DNA of 64,000 bases, taken from NCBI GenBank assembly GCA_022559985.1, contig JAFJTR010000022.1, positions 1 through 64,000 on the forward strand, read 5' to 3'. This document shows, in pieces, positions 23,702 to 35,000 of the stretch; the first letter of the stretch is position 1, and every line of letters begins with the position of its first letter. The position numbers and the translations under genes are program-made. The notes beneath the pieces are model-generated. The model made no database searches and was not told the origin of the DNA. It worked only from the letters and a program-made list of their open reading frames with translations. Origin of the DNA: Parastagonospora avenae f. sp. tritici 18332-5. Its lineage: Eukaryota; Ascomycota; Dothideomycetes; Pleosporales; Phaeosphaeriaceae.

Positions 23702-26038
23702 GCTGATTCTGCACCGCAAACTCGTGGAGGACTACAGCTGGGAGCTGTATCTCGTCGGATACTGCGCCGAGATGGAGTTTGAGGTGGCTGAGATTGCCGT
23801 CGAGCTCCCTTGCCCCCCTGCGCCCCCCAACACCCCGGTGCTGTCGCCTCCCCCCTCTCCTCCTCGCACCTAGGGTGGCAACTGTCTCCCTACGGTGGCG
23901 TTGAGTGATGGTGGTCGGCTTATGCTGGGTGAAATTGTATATTAACGATTATGGATGGTCAACGGGTTACGATATAGTAGATAGTCACTAGCTAGTGCAT
24001 AGCATATGGAAAGCAAGAACTATCTGCATCTGGTTGATTACTGCTTGCTTGTGATGTCCACTCAGTCTATGTATTTCAACGTATATTGAGAACCTCCTCG
24101 ATGCTGTATCAAATTCTCTGTGACTTCTCTTGGTGCTGCGGAGGTAGACACCTTTCACGCTAATTCACTCTCACATTACTACTTCAGGCTGTACCGAAGT
24201 AAGCTAATATCCTTCTAGCGGGTATATCAGGATAGACTCGACACTTTATCATGTCGCGAACATAGACAGCTATCACAATCAAGCGACACAAAGAGCATAG
24301 TGAACAGTGAATTGACGGGTATCTCGCATACGCAGGATATTACACTCGATGCTATATACATCCGCGAAGGTAGACAGCCATTACAATGAAGCAACACCAG
24401 GAGCACACGAAATAGTGAATTGGGCAGCACTTCGCATCCTCAAAACACCACGCTACGACTCTATATACGTCCACGAAGATAGATAGGCCATCGAATTACA
24501 GGATCATCTAGCCATCGCACTGTCAACACGACGTCACCCCCGTTCCCTGTGCATGCTCCACCCCTCCCGATAAGTTTCGGGAGATCGACGCATTCGCCAT
24601 GTGCACACCCACTATCCCCTGCGTATCCCGTCCGTGATTAAAGTTCTTTCCTTCAGCTTCGTATCGAGGATCAGACACACTATTAGCGAGGTTTTGTTAG
24701 CTTGATACGTAGGTATGATGGGGCCTTTGTGCGGCAGAATATCGGCATCGTGCACAGGTTGTGGCTGGCGGAGGGCGGGTAACTTAATGTGGCTGGCGAA
24801 GACGAGACGCTATTGGAATGGTATGTGCGGCTGGGTAGTTGCATGCGGATTTAGCTATGGGGGTTTGAAATGGGGTGCGGACCGAGCGAGCGGGTGGGCA
24901 CTGGCGAGCGAGGAAAGTACCGCCGTTGAGTGCCGGTGTTGGAGACGGGGCTTGCGTTGTGTTTGATGGAGGTGGAATTTGTTGGGACCTGTGACTTTGT
25001 CTGGAGATTGCTTAATTCCATCATCCGGTCGGCGAGAGGAAGATGGACTCTCGATCTCGATCTCGATCTCAGCACAGGATTTTGCATGCGTGTACGACAT
25101 CAGTATATGTTAGCAGGCTTTCTCCTTCCGCTCTTTCAAATCAGAATGTTTGAATGGACAAGTCAGACCACTCGATTTCAGGAACAAGCGAGGGACGGTG
25201 CGGAGCCGGGAGATCCTCCTTGGCGTATCATTGGCTTCGAGATGGGGAACAGTATACGTCATGCCGTCGACTGCTGGTATGTTGGTGCAAGTTGCATAGT
25301 CGGGCGGCTCCGTAAGCCAGGTCAGTTGAGCGTTATCGACCTGGTCCGTCGGAAAGGAGCCATGCGTGAGCGAGACTAGACGCGACAGAAAGACGGGAGA
25401 ATCCATTCGATACCCTGAACGCGGATCGTACCGTCCGATATTGCTCATTTACTTGTAACAAATATTTGCGTGTTCTGTCTAGCTCCCCGTACCTCAGCTC
25501 TAGTCTGGTCACAATGAGCGTAAGAGTAGCAACCAGCCTCGGGACGTCGCACAGAAAATCATGTGCAATTTCTTGAAGTCTGAATAAACTCTGTACGAAA
25601 GCTGGCGTGCTCTCGGCTGTTCGGCACTGAAGAAGTTGCGCGGAGACGTGGTAGCGCGCGGGCTAAGCTTTGGCTATCAGATACACCAGCAACGCGGAAT
25701 GACGTGGTGCGACGTGTTCCGGACATGGGGTTAGCGGATTCTAGAGCACTGTGGGTACTGTGGGAGACATGTCGATCGCTGCATCGTATCTTTGTCTCGA
25801 CTATCTGTACACGCGGCATCGCCCTGATTGCTGCTGGGATTTGTGGAGCCTTGCATATGTTGGAGAAGTCTGGTAGTGGCGCAGGTTTGGTTCTTTGACT
25901 ATTATCTGACATGAAGAATACTAGTGATAGGATCGGAAAAGGCTTTGATTTGTATTCTTATCATGTACTCAATAATACATAGGCATATTGCGTATGTCCA
26001 CTGTGGTGAGAGTTCGCCGACGTAGGCTCATCGTGTGT
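23702..26038. other. Convergent intergenic region with repeats
   Basis: This 2.3 kb region separates two converging genes. It contains a degenerate 109-bp tandem repeat (listed separately) and a short TCTCGA repeat near 25,050-25,070. A 117-codon minus-strand frame (25,559-25,912) has no recognisable motif and I do not call it a gene. Confidence 0.4.
24134..24510. repeat. Degenerate tandem repeat, 109-bp period
   Basis: Unit starts at 24250, 24359 and 24468 give an exact spacing of 109 bases twice. Shared anchors inside the units are CGCGAA, TAGACAG, GTGAATTG, TCGCAT and CTATATA, in the same order and at the same spacing. The third copy is partial (about 40 bases). A more diverged fourth copy seems to precede them from about 24134 (GCGGAGGTAGACA). 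I estimate identity between the two full copies at roughly 70 percent by eye. Confidence 0.65.
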
Positions 26039-27088
26039 CTATGCATGCCATCCGCGGTACTCAATCTTGCACCCGTACTTCTCGCCTTTCTTGAGCGTCA
26101 TCTGAGACTTCCACTCGGGGACGTTGATGGCGTTAACGTAGCGAGCTGGTTCGACGCAGAAGCCTGCGCGGGAGCCTCTAGCTGGAAGACCTTCGACTGC
26201 AGGTACATCGATGTGCTTGCCAGTGTAGAACTGGAAAGTTGGTTCTGTGCTAGAAACCTCCAAGTGGATCTTGCTTTCTGGGTGGTAGAATGCGGCAAGC
26301 TTCTGCAGAGATCTCGAGCGGGTATCGATTGGAACGTTCTTTGCATCAGTGTCGACAACGAAGCAATGGTCAATGTCGGGCTCTTGCTCGCCAAGAGTGA
26401 ACTTGGTGTTTGCCTTGACACCAAGGAACTCTTCGATAGTGCCTTTGGGGGTCAGGTTCTCGTCGACCACCAAGTACTTGTTGGTGGACAAGGTAACCTC
26501 CGTTCCTGCAATGTTAGATCCTTCTGTCAGATTGAAGTAGCTAAGGTTATCGTTAGATATCTCTCGATTTACATGTTCGAGAACTTGCCTGTGGTTTGTG
26601 ATGCTGATAGCGGTTTCGTTGACCTCATCTCCAACCAGCTCGGCCTCATATTCAATATGGAGAACCTCATGCTGAGCACCGTCAACGTTCTCAGTCTCCT
26701 GCACATACCATACCCTGAACTCTACTGTGCCAGGGTAGCCCTCTTCTCCGTCTTTGCTGACATATTTGAAGAGAGTTGCCTCCTTGCCATTACGGTCTAC
26801 ACTAGAGGGACCTTCGAACTCTCGCTTTCCCCAACCGTTGATACCGCCATGGAGAGAGTTTGGCGCATTATTGGCTGCAAGGGGATACGATTTTCCATTC
26901 AAATCATTAATCTTCGCGTTTGACACTCGGTTTGCAATGCGACCAATGGTCTCTCCAAAGTATGGAGCGTTATACTTCTTGTACAGCTCGGCTGTCGGGA
27001 AACCCTGGACAATATTCTTGCCATTGACTGTAAACTTCTGGATGATGGCACCTAATGGTAGGAATGTGAAGGCCTTGGCTGAAGACAT
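26039..27088 (-). CDS. Aldose 1-epimerase (galactose mutarotase), 333 aa
   Basis: The product interconverts alpha and beta anomers of aldoses, feeding galactose and glucose metabolism in the cytosol. The frame is open throughout 26039-27088. Even so, I propose an intron at 26541-26588, because the conserved motif TNHSYFNL is otherwise interrupted by 16 residues. Exons are then 26589-27088 and 26039-26540. The intron has a GC donor (AG then GCAAGT), a CTAAC branch point and a TTAG acceptor, and is 48 nt, so frame is kept either way. Catalytic residues are visible: H80 in NSLHGG, H166 in TNH, and the general-base Glu in GFCVEPARY. FGETIGRIANRV near residue 44 is also typical. Family assignment is firm; the intron call is strong but should be confirmed by RNA. 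Confidence 0.92.
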   Translation of the reverse strand: MSSAKAFTFLPLGAIIQKFTVNGKNIVQGFPTAELYKKYNAPYFGETIGRIANRVSNAKINDLNGKSYPLAANNAPNSLHGGINGWGKREFEGPSSVDRNGKEATLFKYVSKDGEEGYPGTVEFRVWYVQETENVDGAQHEVLHIEYEAELVGDEVNETAISITNHRQVLEHVNREISNDNLSYFNLTEGSNIAGTEVTLSTNKYLVVDENLTPKGTIEEFLGVKANTKFTLGEQEPDIDHCFVVDTDAKNVPIDTRSRSLQKLAAFYHPESKIHLEVSSTEPTFQFYTGKHIDVPAVEGLPARGSRAGFCVEPARYVNAINVPEWKSQMTLKKGEKYGCKIEYRGWHA

Positions 27089-28024
27089 GGCGAGCTTGAC
27101 GTCTGGATATGTCTAGCTTCTTGACGGTTATGCTATAGTTTGATCTGCAGTGCACGAATTAGTCTAGGCTCCGACATGGACCAAGTCTGAAGAGTCGGTC
27201 AAGTGGTGTGCTTTCATGGGCTGATGTGAAGCTCATTCCGGTTATGTGAGGGGTCGAGAGCATGCAAGTGAGGGGCAAGCTGTAGAGCGGGGCTAATGCA
27301 GTCGCAACTCACCTGAGCTATCTCTCGGAGTCCGGTTGGGCCTGAAGCTGTTTTGATAAGATACAGGGAGTCAATCGATACTTTCGATAATTCTATGTCA
27401 ATGTGAGTGGGGAGCAGAGATGTATACCACATCTTTTGTAAAGCGGTGCTGTTGATTAGCCTAATCAGGAGGTGGAGCCCATCAATTCTTCCGTCTTGCC
27501 CTCAACACGTGAGGGGTCCCTCAATATCGAGTATGAAGGCCGACAATTCTGATCGGAACGCCCAATTCGGAGACTCACCAGCCACGATGGTTTGTCGGAT
27601 GGTGAGGTGCGACAGCCGCGTGATCCCTGCGATATTCGTTTGCACCGTCTGAGTAAGCAATATCTGTGCGCCACCTGAATATCGTCACATTTGAACCGTG
27701 CGTGCATTGCGATCGATGTTTGTGATTGTCTTAGGTTATCCAATCATAACCATTCTTCATTCTTTTTGGTCACCTGAAGTTGACCCATGAAGCCGCCGCT
27801 GGGGCATAATTACATGCTGTCGTCATAGTTAATCGTGGACGGACACCCGAGTCAACGATAATCATGATATCAGAAAAAACACATATGCCACCCCAGTATT
27901 CGATGCTCCGATAACACCGAAGGACCGAAAACAGACCCGAACGCCGATTGTTGCCCTATTGCAGAATGCTTGAACGCTACACGAAAAAACGGAGGACGAG
28001 CGGAAATGTCAACCGAGCCAATCA
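27089..28024. other. Intergenic, no gene seen
   Basis: This 0.9 kb between two minus-strand genes should hold the mutarotase promoter and the 3' UTR of the zinc-cluster regulator. Short ORFs here carry no motif. Confidence 0.35.
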
Positions 28025-29032
28025 TCATGCGCCTACAGGATTTTGTATGAACGAATTGAAGTCCAGTTCCGTGTTGCTATTCCAATCCGGCATCATAGGA
28101 TCATTAGGGTTGAGTGCGAGCGTGTCCATCATTGGGTCGTACCCAGTGAAGTTTTCGAATCCATACATAGGCTTGAAGTCCATGGGCTCATCCATCATCA
28201 TGGAGTCGTTCATCCACGCGGTTTGCGAAAGAGCTGACGGGTCAAGAGCACCTGTGTTCATGAAAGTTGGCGAGGCCATGGGCGATTCTTGCTTCACTGG
28301 CGAGACGATCTGCGACTGTCGGGGAAACGGGCTGGTCATGGGAGGTGTTGGAGGCGCATTGTGTCGAGCGAAGGGATTATCGAAAGCAAAGGATCGCGTG
28401 GTTGGAGTGCCGCCAGATGATGAATTTGAGGATGCGTGGCCATGGTCTGATTCAGAGCTGACGGAGCGTCGCCTGCGTGTGAATGGTGCACCTCGTTCCA
28501 GCAACTTCTGCTGCATACGGCCACAGTCCTCCTCAAATCGTTCGTAATTGCCACTGTGCTCCCCTGATGGATGTAGAAGTTCAAGCCGCTCGAGGATATC
28601 GTGGGTCAGCGGGTGCCCCCCGGAAGATTCGCGCAATGGTTGTCCCGGCCAGCTCTCGCCTTTTTGTAACCGGCTGTACAGTTCTCGGAGACCCGCTACG
28701 AGTTGAGTTTGTTGCTGCTCAAGCATCTCAACGTATCTGCAAGAGTCAGCACCTTCCTTGATCTGCTGGTATACAGTCCGAGTGACGCACCCTTTTGGAT
28801 AGACCTTGTCTTGCGACTTTTTTCGCTCCCCGAAGACGCAAATGGCGTTGTCAGCTTTACACCGACTGCAAGGGCTGGCTCCGTCGCACTACCCTCGTTA
28901 GTCTGTGAAACAAAGTGTGAGCTGAAACAAACATACTTTCGACTTTTTTAATCGGCAGCGGTCGCAAGCTTTGCAGACTCGCTTCCTGATGTTATCCTGA
29001 GCCTCCATTGAACTCGACCGGTGCGAGGACAT
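28025..29032 (-). CDS. Zn(II)2Cys6 transcription factor, 301 aa
   Basis: Three exons: 28937-29032, 28791-28888 and 28025-28736. Introns are 48 nt (GTATGT...TAG, with GACTAAC branch point) and 54 nt (GTGCGT...CAG). The spliced N-terminus gives a complete binuclear zinc cluster, C23-x2-C26-x6-C33-x5-C39-x2-C42-x6-C49, with the CRLKKSKCDG core; the first intron splits the cluster just before C33. A linker (KVYPKGYVEMLEQQQTQLVA) follows and leads into a short coiled coil. The C-terminus is acidic and Met/Asn/Pro-rich, which would suit activation. No fungal-specific regulatory middle domain is present, so the protein is short for this class. It should bind DNA in the nucleus; the targets are unknown. 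The neighbouring mutarotase could be a target, but nothing in the sequence shows it. Confidence 0.88.
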
Positions 29033-32000
29033 GACGATGTATGTGTTAGAGGGTGGGTATAGTACAGCCAAGTTGAATACCTTGGTTATCGATACTCAGG
29101 TGGTATGTGTACAAGTTACAGACAGGATTTTGAAGAACTCGGTTGGTCAGACACAACGTGAAATTTGGGATTCTAAGTACGGAGAGCTTGGGTGTGTGGC
29201 ATTATATCTTTTTCACGTCAGAGGGCAGTTCCAGGCGGACGTTCGGCGTTAACCTTGCGTCTTCCAGCGCAGAAGCAAGGTAGTGAAAGTATAATTACAC
29301 GCTCGACCCACCGTACTGTGCTAAACCTCCCTGGCGCTTTCACATCATCAATCGGGGCACGTTAGGATTACATTAGTGGAGTCGCAGGGGTGCAGGGGTT
29401 AGCGCTGCGCCAACCTTACAAAGACACTGGGCCCAAGTTCGGCGGAAAACAAGTGACAAAGCCAGACGGAATCGGCCAACACGCGGACCGTGGACATGGA
29501 AAATGCCATACCCCCGACTCACTGGTCGACCAGAGCGGCTCGACCCTGTGACGTTCATTTCGCATGGTCTGCGGGACATCAGAAGCTCGCAGAGGGCAGC
29601 GATCGCAGCTGTCGGTTCGCGGCTGCAGCCACATCCACGCCCGAAAACGTGCGGATCAAGAAAGAGTACTTGCCCGCAGCGCCAGACCACCAACACACCT
29701 CATCCTAGATACCTATGCCCCGACGGGCACGGTGAACTGTAACGGACGATTCATACTCTCGGCGTCATCATTATGGCTCATTCCCAATAACTTTGTTTGA
29801 CCTCTCACCTTGAGCGTTTTACGCGCATCGCGCATCGCGCCTCGGCCGAATGAGCGCGAAGAGCTTCCGCAACGGGGCTGACTGATATCCTCAGGCCGAG
29901 CCAACTGCCCTTCGCATTCCAACCCTTCTTGACTGCGGCCTGTCGGTGGTCTTGGCCTGTCGCTCCTTGCAAGCGGTCTGCCTGGCGATCTCGATGCGGA
30001 AAGAACCGAAAAGCTGCATGCAAGAACACATGATCACCCTGTCCACAAGCATTACAAAACCTAACTCAACAATCAATTGCCGAACAGAATATTCCAGTGA
30101 AGTGGAAACACCGCTTACGAGACATTTTTCTCCTGGGGACTCGCTGCTTGCGAAGCTTTCTGAGGCGATAGCAGCACAGGTACGTTCAGCAAGCTGCTTA
30201 GATCACGCTGCCGCCATCACATCCAGTACGACCATCATCTGTACCATCAAATCCTCGTATGAGCCAGTCTGGTGAGTGGCCGTAGCTCGCGTAAGATTCT
30301 TAGGACGGCGCTCCCGGACCCCGCGTCGCGCCTTTCATGCTGCTTATCACCGCATTGCAGCAGAAACAGTAATCTTTCGGTGGCTTTGTACACGGGCTGA
30401 GTACACACCGATCCACGACGATGAATAGCAATCATCGTGATAATCGCTTTCGCGACGTGTCACACCAGGCATTAATCGCCGAGAATAGAGCGACTAACAT
30501 TGTTACTGCAGCATACAGAACCGTTTGTCTCCTGTGCATTCAGCTTTCCATTTCAGTGCCTGATGCTGGCTCTGTGAACCAATACGACTTGAGTGTCTTG
30601 GCTTCTCTTGTCCATGAGCGCAAAATTTGAAGGTCAAGGAGTCGCTCAAAGAGTCGTCGTCAGATTTTGTGGCTATGGAGACCACATTTGTCCAGTGTTG
30701 CGATCCATCGGCGCTAGCGTATTCATGCCAGGCTATACGGTGCGCGCGCGCTCTCTCCAGCCTCCTCCACACCGTTGATCGGACCTGGCGAATCTTGTCC
30801 CTTACAAGGATATGGATCGAACCCAGGCCTCTCTTGCTTACAATGTCAGCCGCTGTCAGCAATTTGGCGGGAGGCCCTTTTCCGTCGCAGCTCGCAGTAC
30901 AGTTTGCAGATCACCGATCTTCTTGACTGGCAATATTTCTGAAGCAGGTGTCCAACCTGCAGCGTGTTGAAACACAGTACCTGCTAAACGACATATTCTT
31001 ATTTCATGATCATCATGCAAGGAGAAATTGGCGAGCTTGCTCGGCGGTTTTATTGCATACTGATGCCGCTTGTGGATCGGCGAAGTGTGCGATCCCTGCG
31101 AGCGATCACCATCGACTCTCCAGCGTCGAGGGGCATTTCTCAAACATACCGTGGCGTCGATGTGCGCTCGATCAACCCCTGATATGCTGGTATTTTGAAG
31201 AAGGGAAGTCCAAGCGTTCGTGTTTAGCCTCGAGAGGTACGTACACAGTCAGTGCGAAAGCAAGCAAGTGCCGTGCAAGATGAATTTTGCAATCTCTCTT
31301 TACTGAACTCGCTGCCAAGCTGCGGACGAACTATCTCGCACATGCTTTCAGAGTCAATTGAAAGTACCTATGCTTTCTGTAAACCTGGGAGTATGTCGGT
31401 CACCGGACAGACTTCCGACGTGCACTGCAGTCCAACGACGCTTTAGTACGAACATCACTTCGGGTACACAGGCGCTATAGTGAGCTCAACTGTGGCTTGA
31501 GATGCTATGTCGAAATGACCATTCCTTGGCTAATATGAGGAAAATCTCCTCTCCGCATCCACTCACTCATGGCGGACAAGCATATCTTGCTGCTACTGTG
31601 AATCATCTTTCACTCATCCCGTCGTGTGTTGACTGAGGCTGTGGTGGGATCTTCATAAGGATCTCCCAAGCTTGGCAATAGTACAGAGTGTTGGCGCTAG
31701 GTCCTCATCGACATGGAATTCTGCGACGCCTGTCTACAAATCGAAGGTACAAGGCGACAAGCGCATTTTCGCAGGTTGTGCGGCGACAAGAATTGCGCCG
31801 ATAATACATGGATACTGGATGTACAACTGGCGCCTCATTCATGCCATCGCGAACTGGGCATCAATTGCTCAAACCTTCCAAGGTTGTTTGTACGACGGAC
31901 CCCAGTCGAAGTTGTACAGCTTCCCATGCGCAAGTTTGGCCACGACATCGACAACTCATCATGCTACATAGTGCACGTTTCAAGGCAAAAGGAATTCCTC

Positions 32001-35000
32001 AATCATGAGATGCAAAATTACCCTAGAGAAGATGCAGAATGTCCATGCTGATCCATGCATCCATTCTTGTGGACGGTCCACGGCACAGGGCACCAGCCAC
32101 AAAAGACGCGCCATAAGGCTGGTGAGTGGACGACAACTCTGGGCAGCCACGTCCAGCGGGGAGCGAGGACGCCGAGTTACCGAACCCGCTTGGAATGCGT
32201 TTTCCAAGCAAAGACAATACGCATGACCCCTAAATTCCCGCCCTAATTACCACGATTTTGAAGGCTGTCGTTTAACAGGTTTCGTACGAGGCGGCGGCGC
32301 GGGGTTAACAGGCCGATCTCCTGGCATCGTGGCCCTGTTCAAACATAGCCTCACAACCACACAGTGTGGCCGAACAACCAATGGCATCACCAGAACTCCC
32401 AGTCACGTCCCAGGGAGTGCGATCATCCATGAAACTCAAACACGCGCAGGATCGTGCGAGCTGCGCAAGGACATGTGTCCTCGATCCTAGCCGTTCACCA
32501 GCAAAAACCAAGGATCTCCTAGCTCTTCAAGCCCCAAGAGAACGATACGTTACACAATGTTTACAACGTCGCCAAGGCCCGAGTCTCACCACCAGCCCTC
32601 AGGCTGGCAGCGAGCTCAGGGACGAAAAGTATCGGCACGACTCATTCGGACGCTCGGCGCGTGGACCATCCGCCTTCCGCTCCGCCCTAAGGTGATCGCT
32701 CATTCTGCTCGAACGCCCTCGGAACCCGGCATTCTCGAACAGCAACCCAAGTAGGTACGTCAAGCAATCTGACAAGAAGCCGTCGACGTCGGCAGAGATT
32801 CTGGACGGGTCGATGGACGTAAACAATCCCCCACGATCGACTACCATGCTTTGCTCTACTTTGCGGCATGATGTCAATTGAGGTTACGTACCACAGCTAT
32901 TGGGCCATGCTAGCTGCAAGACTGAAGCGACATTGAGTCTGTTTTTGCAACACGATTTGCAATTTCGGAGCAACTGTCCGCTACTCTAGTGCTCACGATA
33001 GTTTTTTCTGCATTCGTGAGGCTCAAATTAGGTATAGGCATGGCAAAGCGGAGCGAGTAACATATTCATTCCCCACATAGACGCATCAGACCCACAACAC
33101 CATCGCAGGGCTGAAGAAGCTTTGCACGCGCCGGACCATCAAAAATATGCGCACACACGTCACAGCCTGTTGTGACTGTGAGTCCCCGCGTTCTATCGCA
33201 GCATGTCTGTTCCTTCGGACTATCCGGTCGCAACAGAGCGGTAATGGGAAGTTGAGCTACTGTAATAAAAATCACGATGGTAAACCCCTAACTTGTCGGA
33301 CGTTCGGCTAACACGCTGTCACGACGAACCCGCTTCCGAAGATGCACATTCACACGGGACGCTTACACAAGGTCTTTGGAAGTCGATACCAAAGGAACAG
33401 CTCGGCCGAATTCTCGAGTCTTCTGATAGCTTCCTGAGGCATACTTCCCTGAGCGATCTCTTCAAGGTGACCGGAGGCCACGCACTCACATCAGAAATCC
33501 AACTGTGCAGTATTTGCATCGCACACATGTGCGAGAAGGCTATCTGAGTCAACATCCGAAGTCCTAGCCTCATCTGCAGCCTGATGAGTAAAGCACTCGG
33601 AACGCCGAAGCCATCGTTGATCGTCCCGCTGCATCAACTCCACGCCGTACCCGTAATATCCCTGCCATGCATACACAGCAGTGGTGTCCTTCTGTCAATA
33701 CGACTCCACTCCCGCGACCGTTCGAGACTGCCGTAAAGTTTGGACACACTCACATGGATTATATCGAACCGTTGTTGAGCATCGAAGATGACGTCGAGCC
33801 GCGTGAACGGTGTGCGCCTCCTCGCGTCTTCGCACAAAACTGATACCGACTGACGACGCGATTACAATCTTTTTCTAGACTCGCACAACGGCGCTTCGTG
33901 CGACTCATCAACGCCATTACAAATCGTACATGGCAAAAATTTTGTACGAAATGTACGGCGGAGGACTCGTCTTGCATGGCCGAGTTTTGCCCGATTCGAC
34001 GATGCTCGTGGGTAATCGTTAATAAGCTTTCATCGCGCTATGCTGGTTGAGGCTCATGTGTGAGTACTGGCGTGCATTTTGGCTTGGCATATATTTCCGA
34101 AGAAGAGCTGCATTCCCACATTTCTGGATGTCCATCTCGTGCGCATCTTCAGACCTGCGCTCAGACTATTTAGGCTTAGCGCGCTCAGAGGCACGTGAAG
34201 TACGGTCCTGAAGACCTCGTGCAAGAGATTGACGTTGAAGAAATAAACTTTCGATGCAATGAGGTATGAACATCAAAGTATACTAACTAACGACATTGAG
34301 ACCGCGATCATCACAGGCACTGACAACGTCGAACTGAAAACGTAGAAAATAAGTAAGCCCCATGCACATCTGCGCAAGACCTGAAATCAAGCTTGCCTTC
34401 TCCCTTTTCTGTTCTTATTACGCCTGCCAACTACTTTCCAACCAAACAGCTACTAGCCATGTACAGTACACGTTCAGCCCGGCCCATTACCACGCCCATC
34501 ACAATCCCCAAATCCCACGCAATCCCCCAAAAGCCAGAACCATCTCATTTCATTTCATTTCGAAGCAGCACCACAAGCGCAGCTCTACCGCACCTAGACA
34601 TTACCCCTCCAACTCCACACAAAACCCTCAGTATCTCCGGATTTCTCATCCTCCTCCCACAATACAGAACTCCGGCCGCTGTGTATTGAAGCCCAAGCGC
34701 GGAGATTCGCATGCGCTTTGGGCCTGTATGGAAGATATGAGGGTAATGCTTCGCTCATGAGTAGAGCTGCATGTACCCGCTGTTTGACAGCTTTCGCCTG
34801 TGTGGGTCCGCGGAGACATGGGGGGCGGGAGAATGGGCCCCACGAATCAGTGACGGCGTGTGGCTTTTTGGGTACGCTTCGAAAGCTGCCTGTCATTGGC
34901 ATGTCAGTTTGGCGACGAAGCACATTCAGACTCATTGTGAGGAAAGTTCAAATCTTCGGAACACATGCACGTCAGCACTGAAGCACATACTCCCTGTTGC

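Noticed and set aside
25559..25912. Minus-strand frame of 117 codons
   Set aside because: No recognisable motif, no partner exons, and it lies in a convergent intergenic region.
31713..32051. Cys-rich plus-strand frame of 112 codons
   Set aside because: It resembles no known fold and has no promoter or splice support; kept only as part of the gene-poor region.
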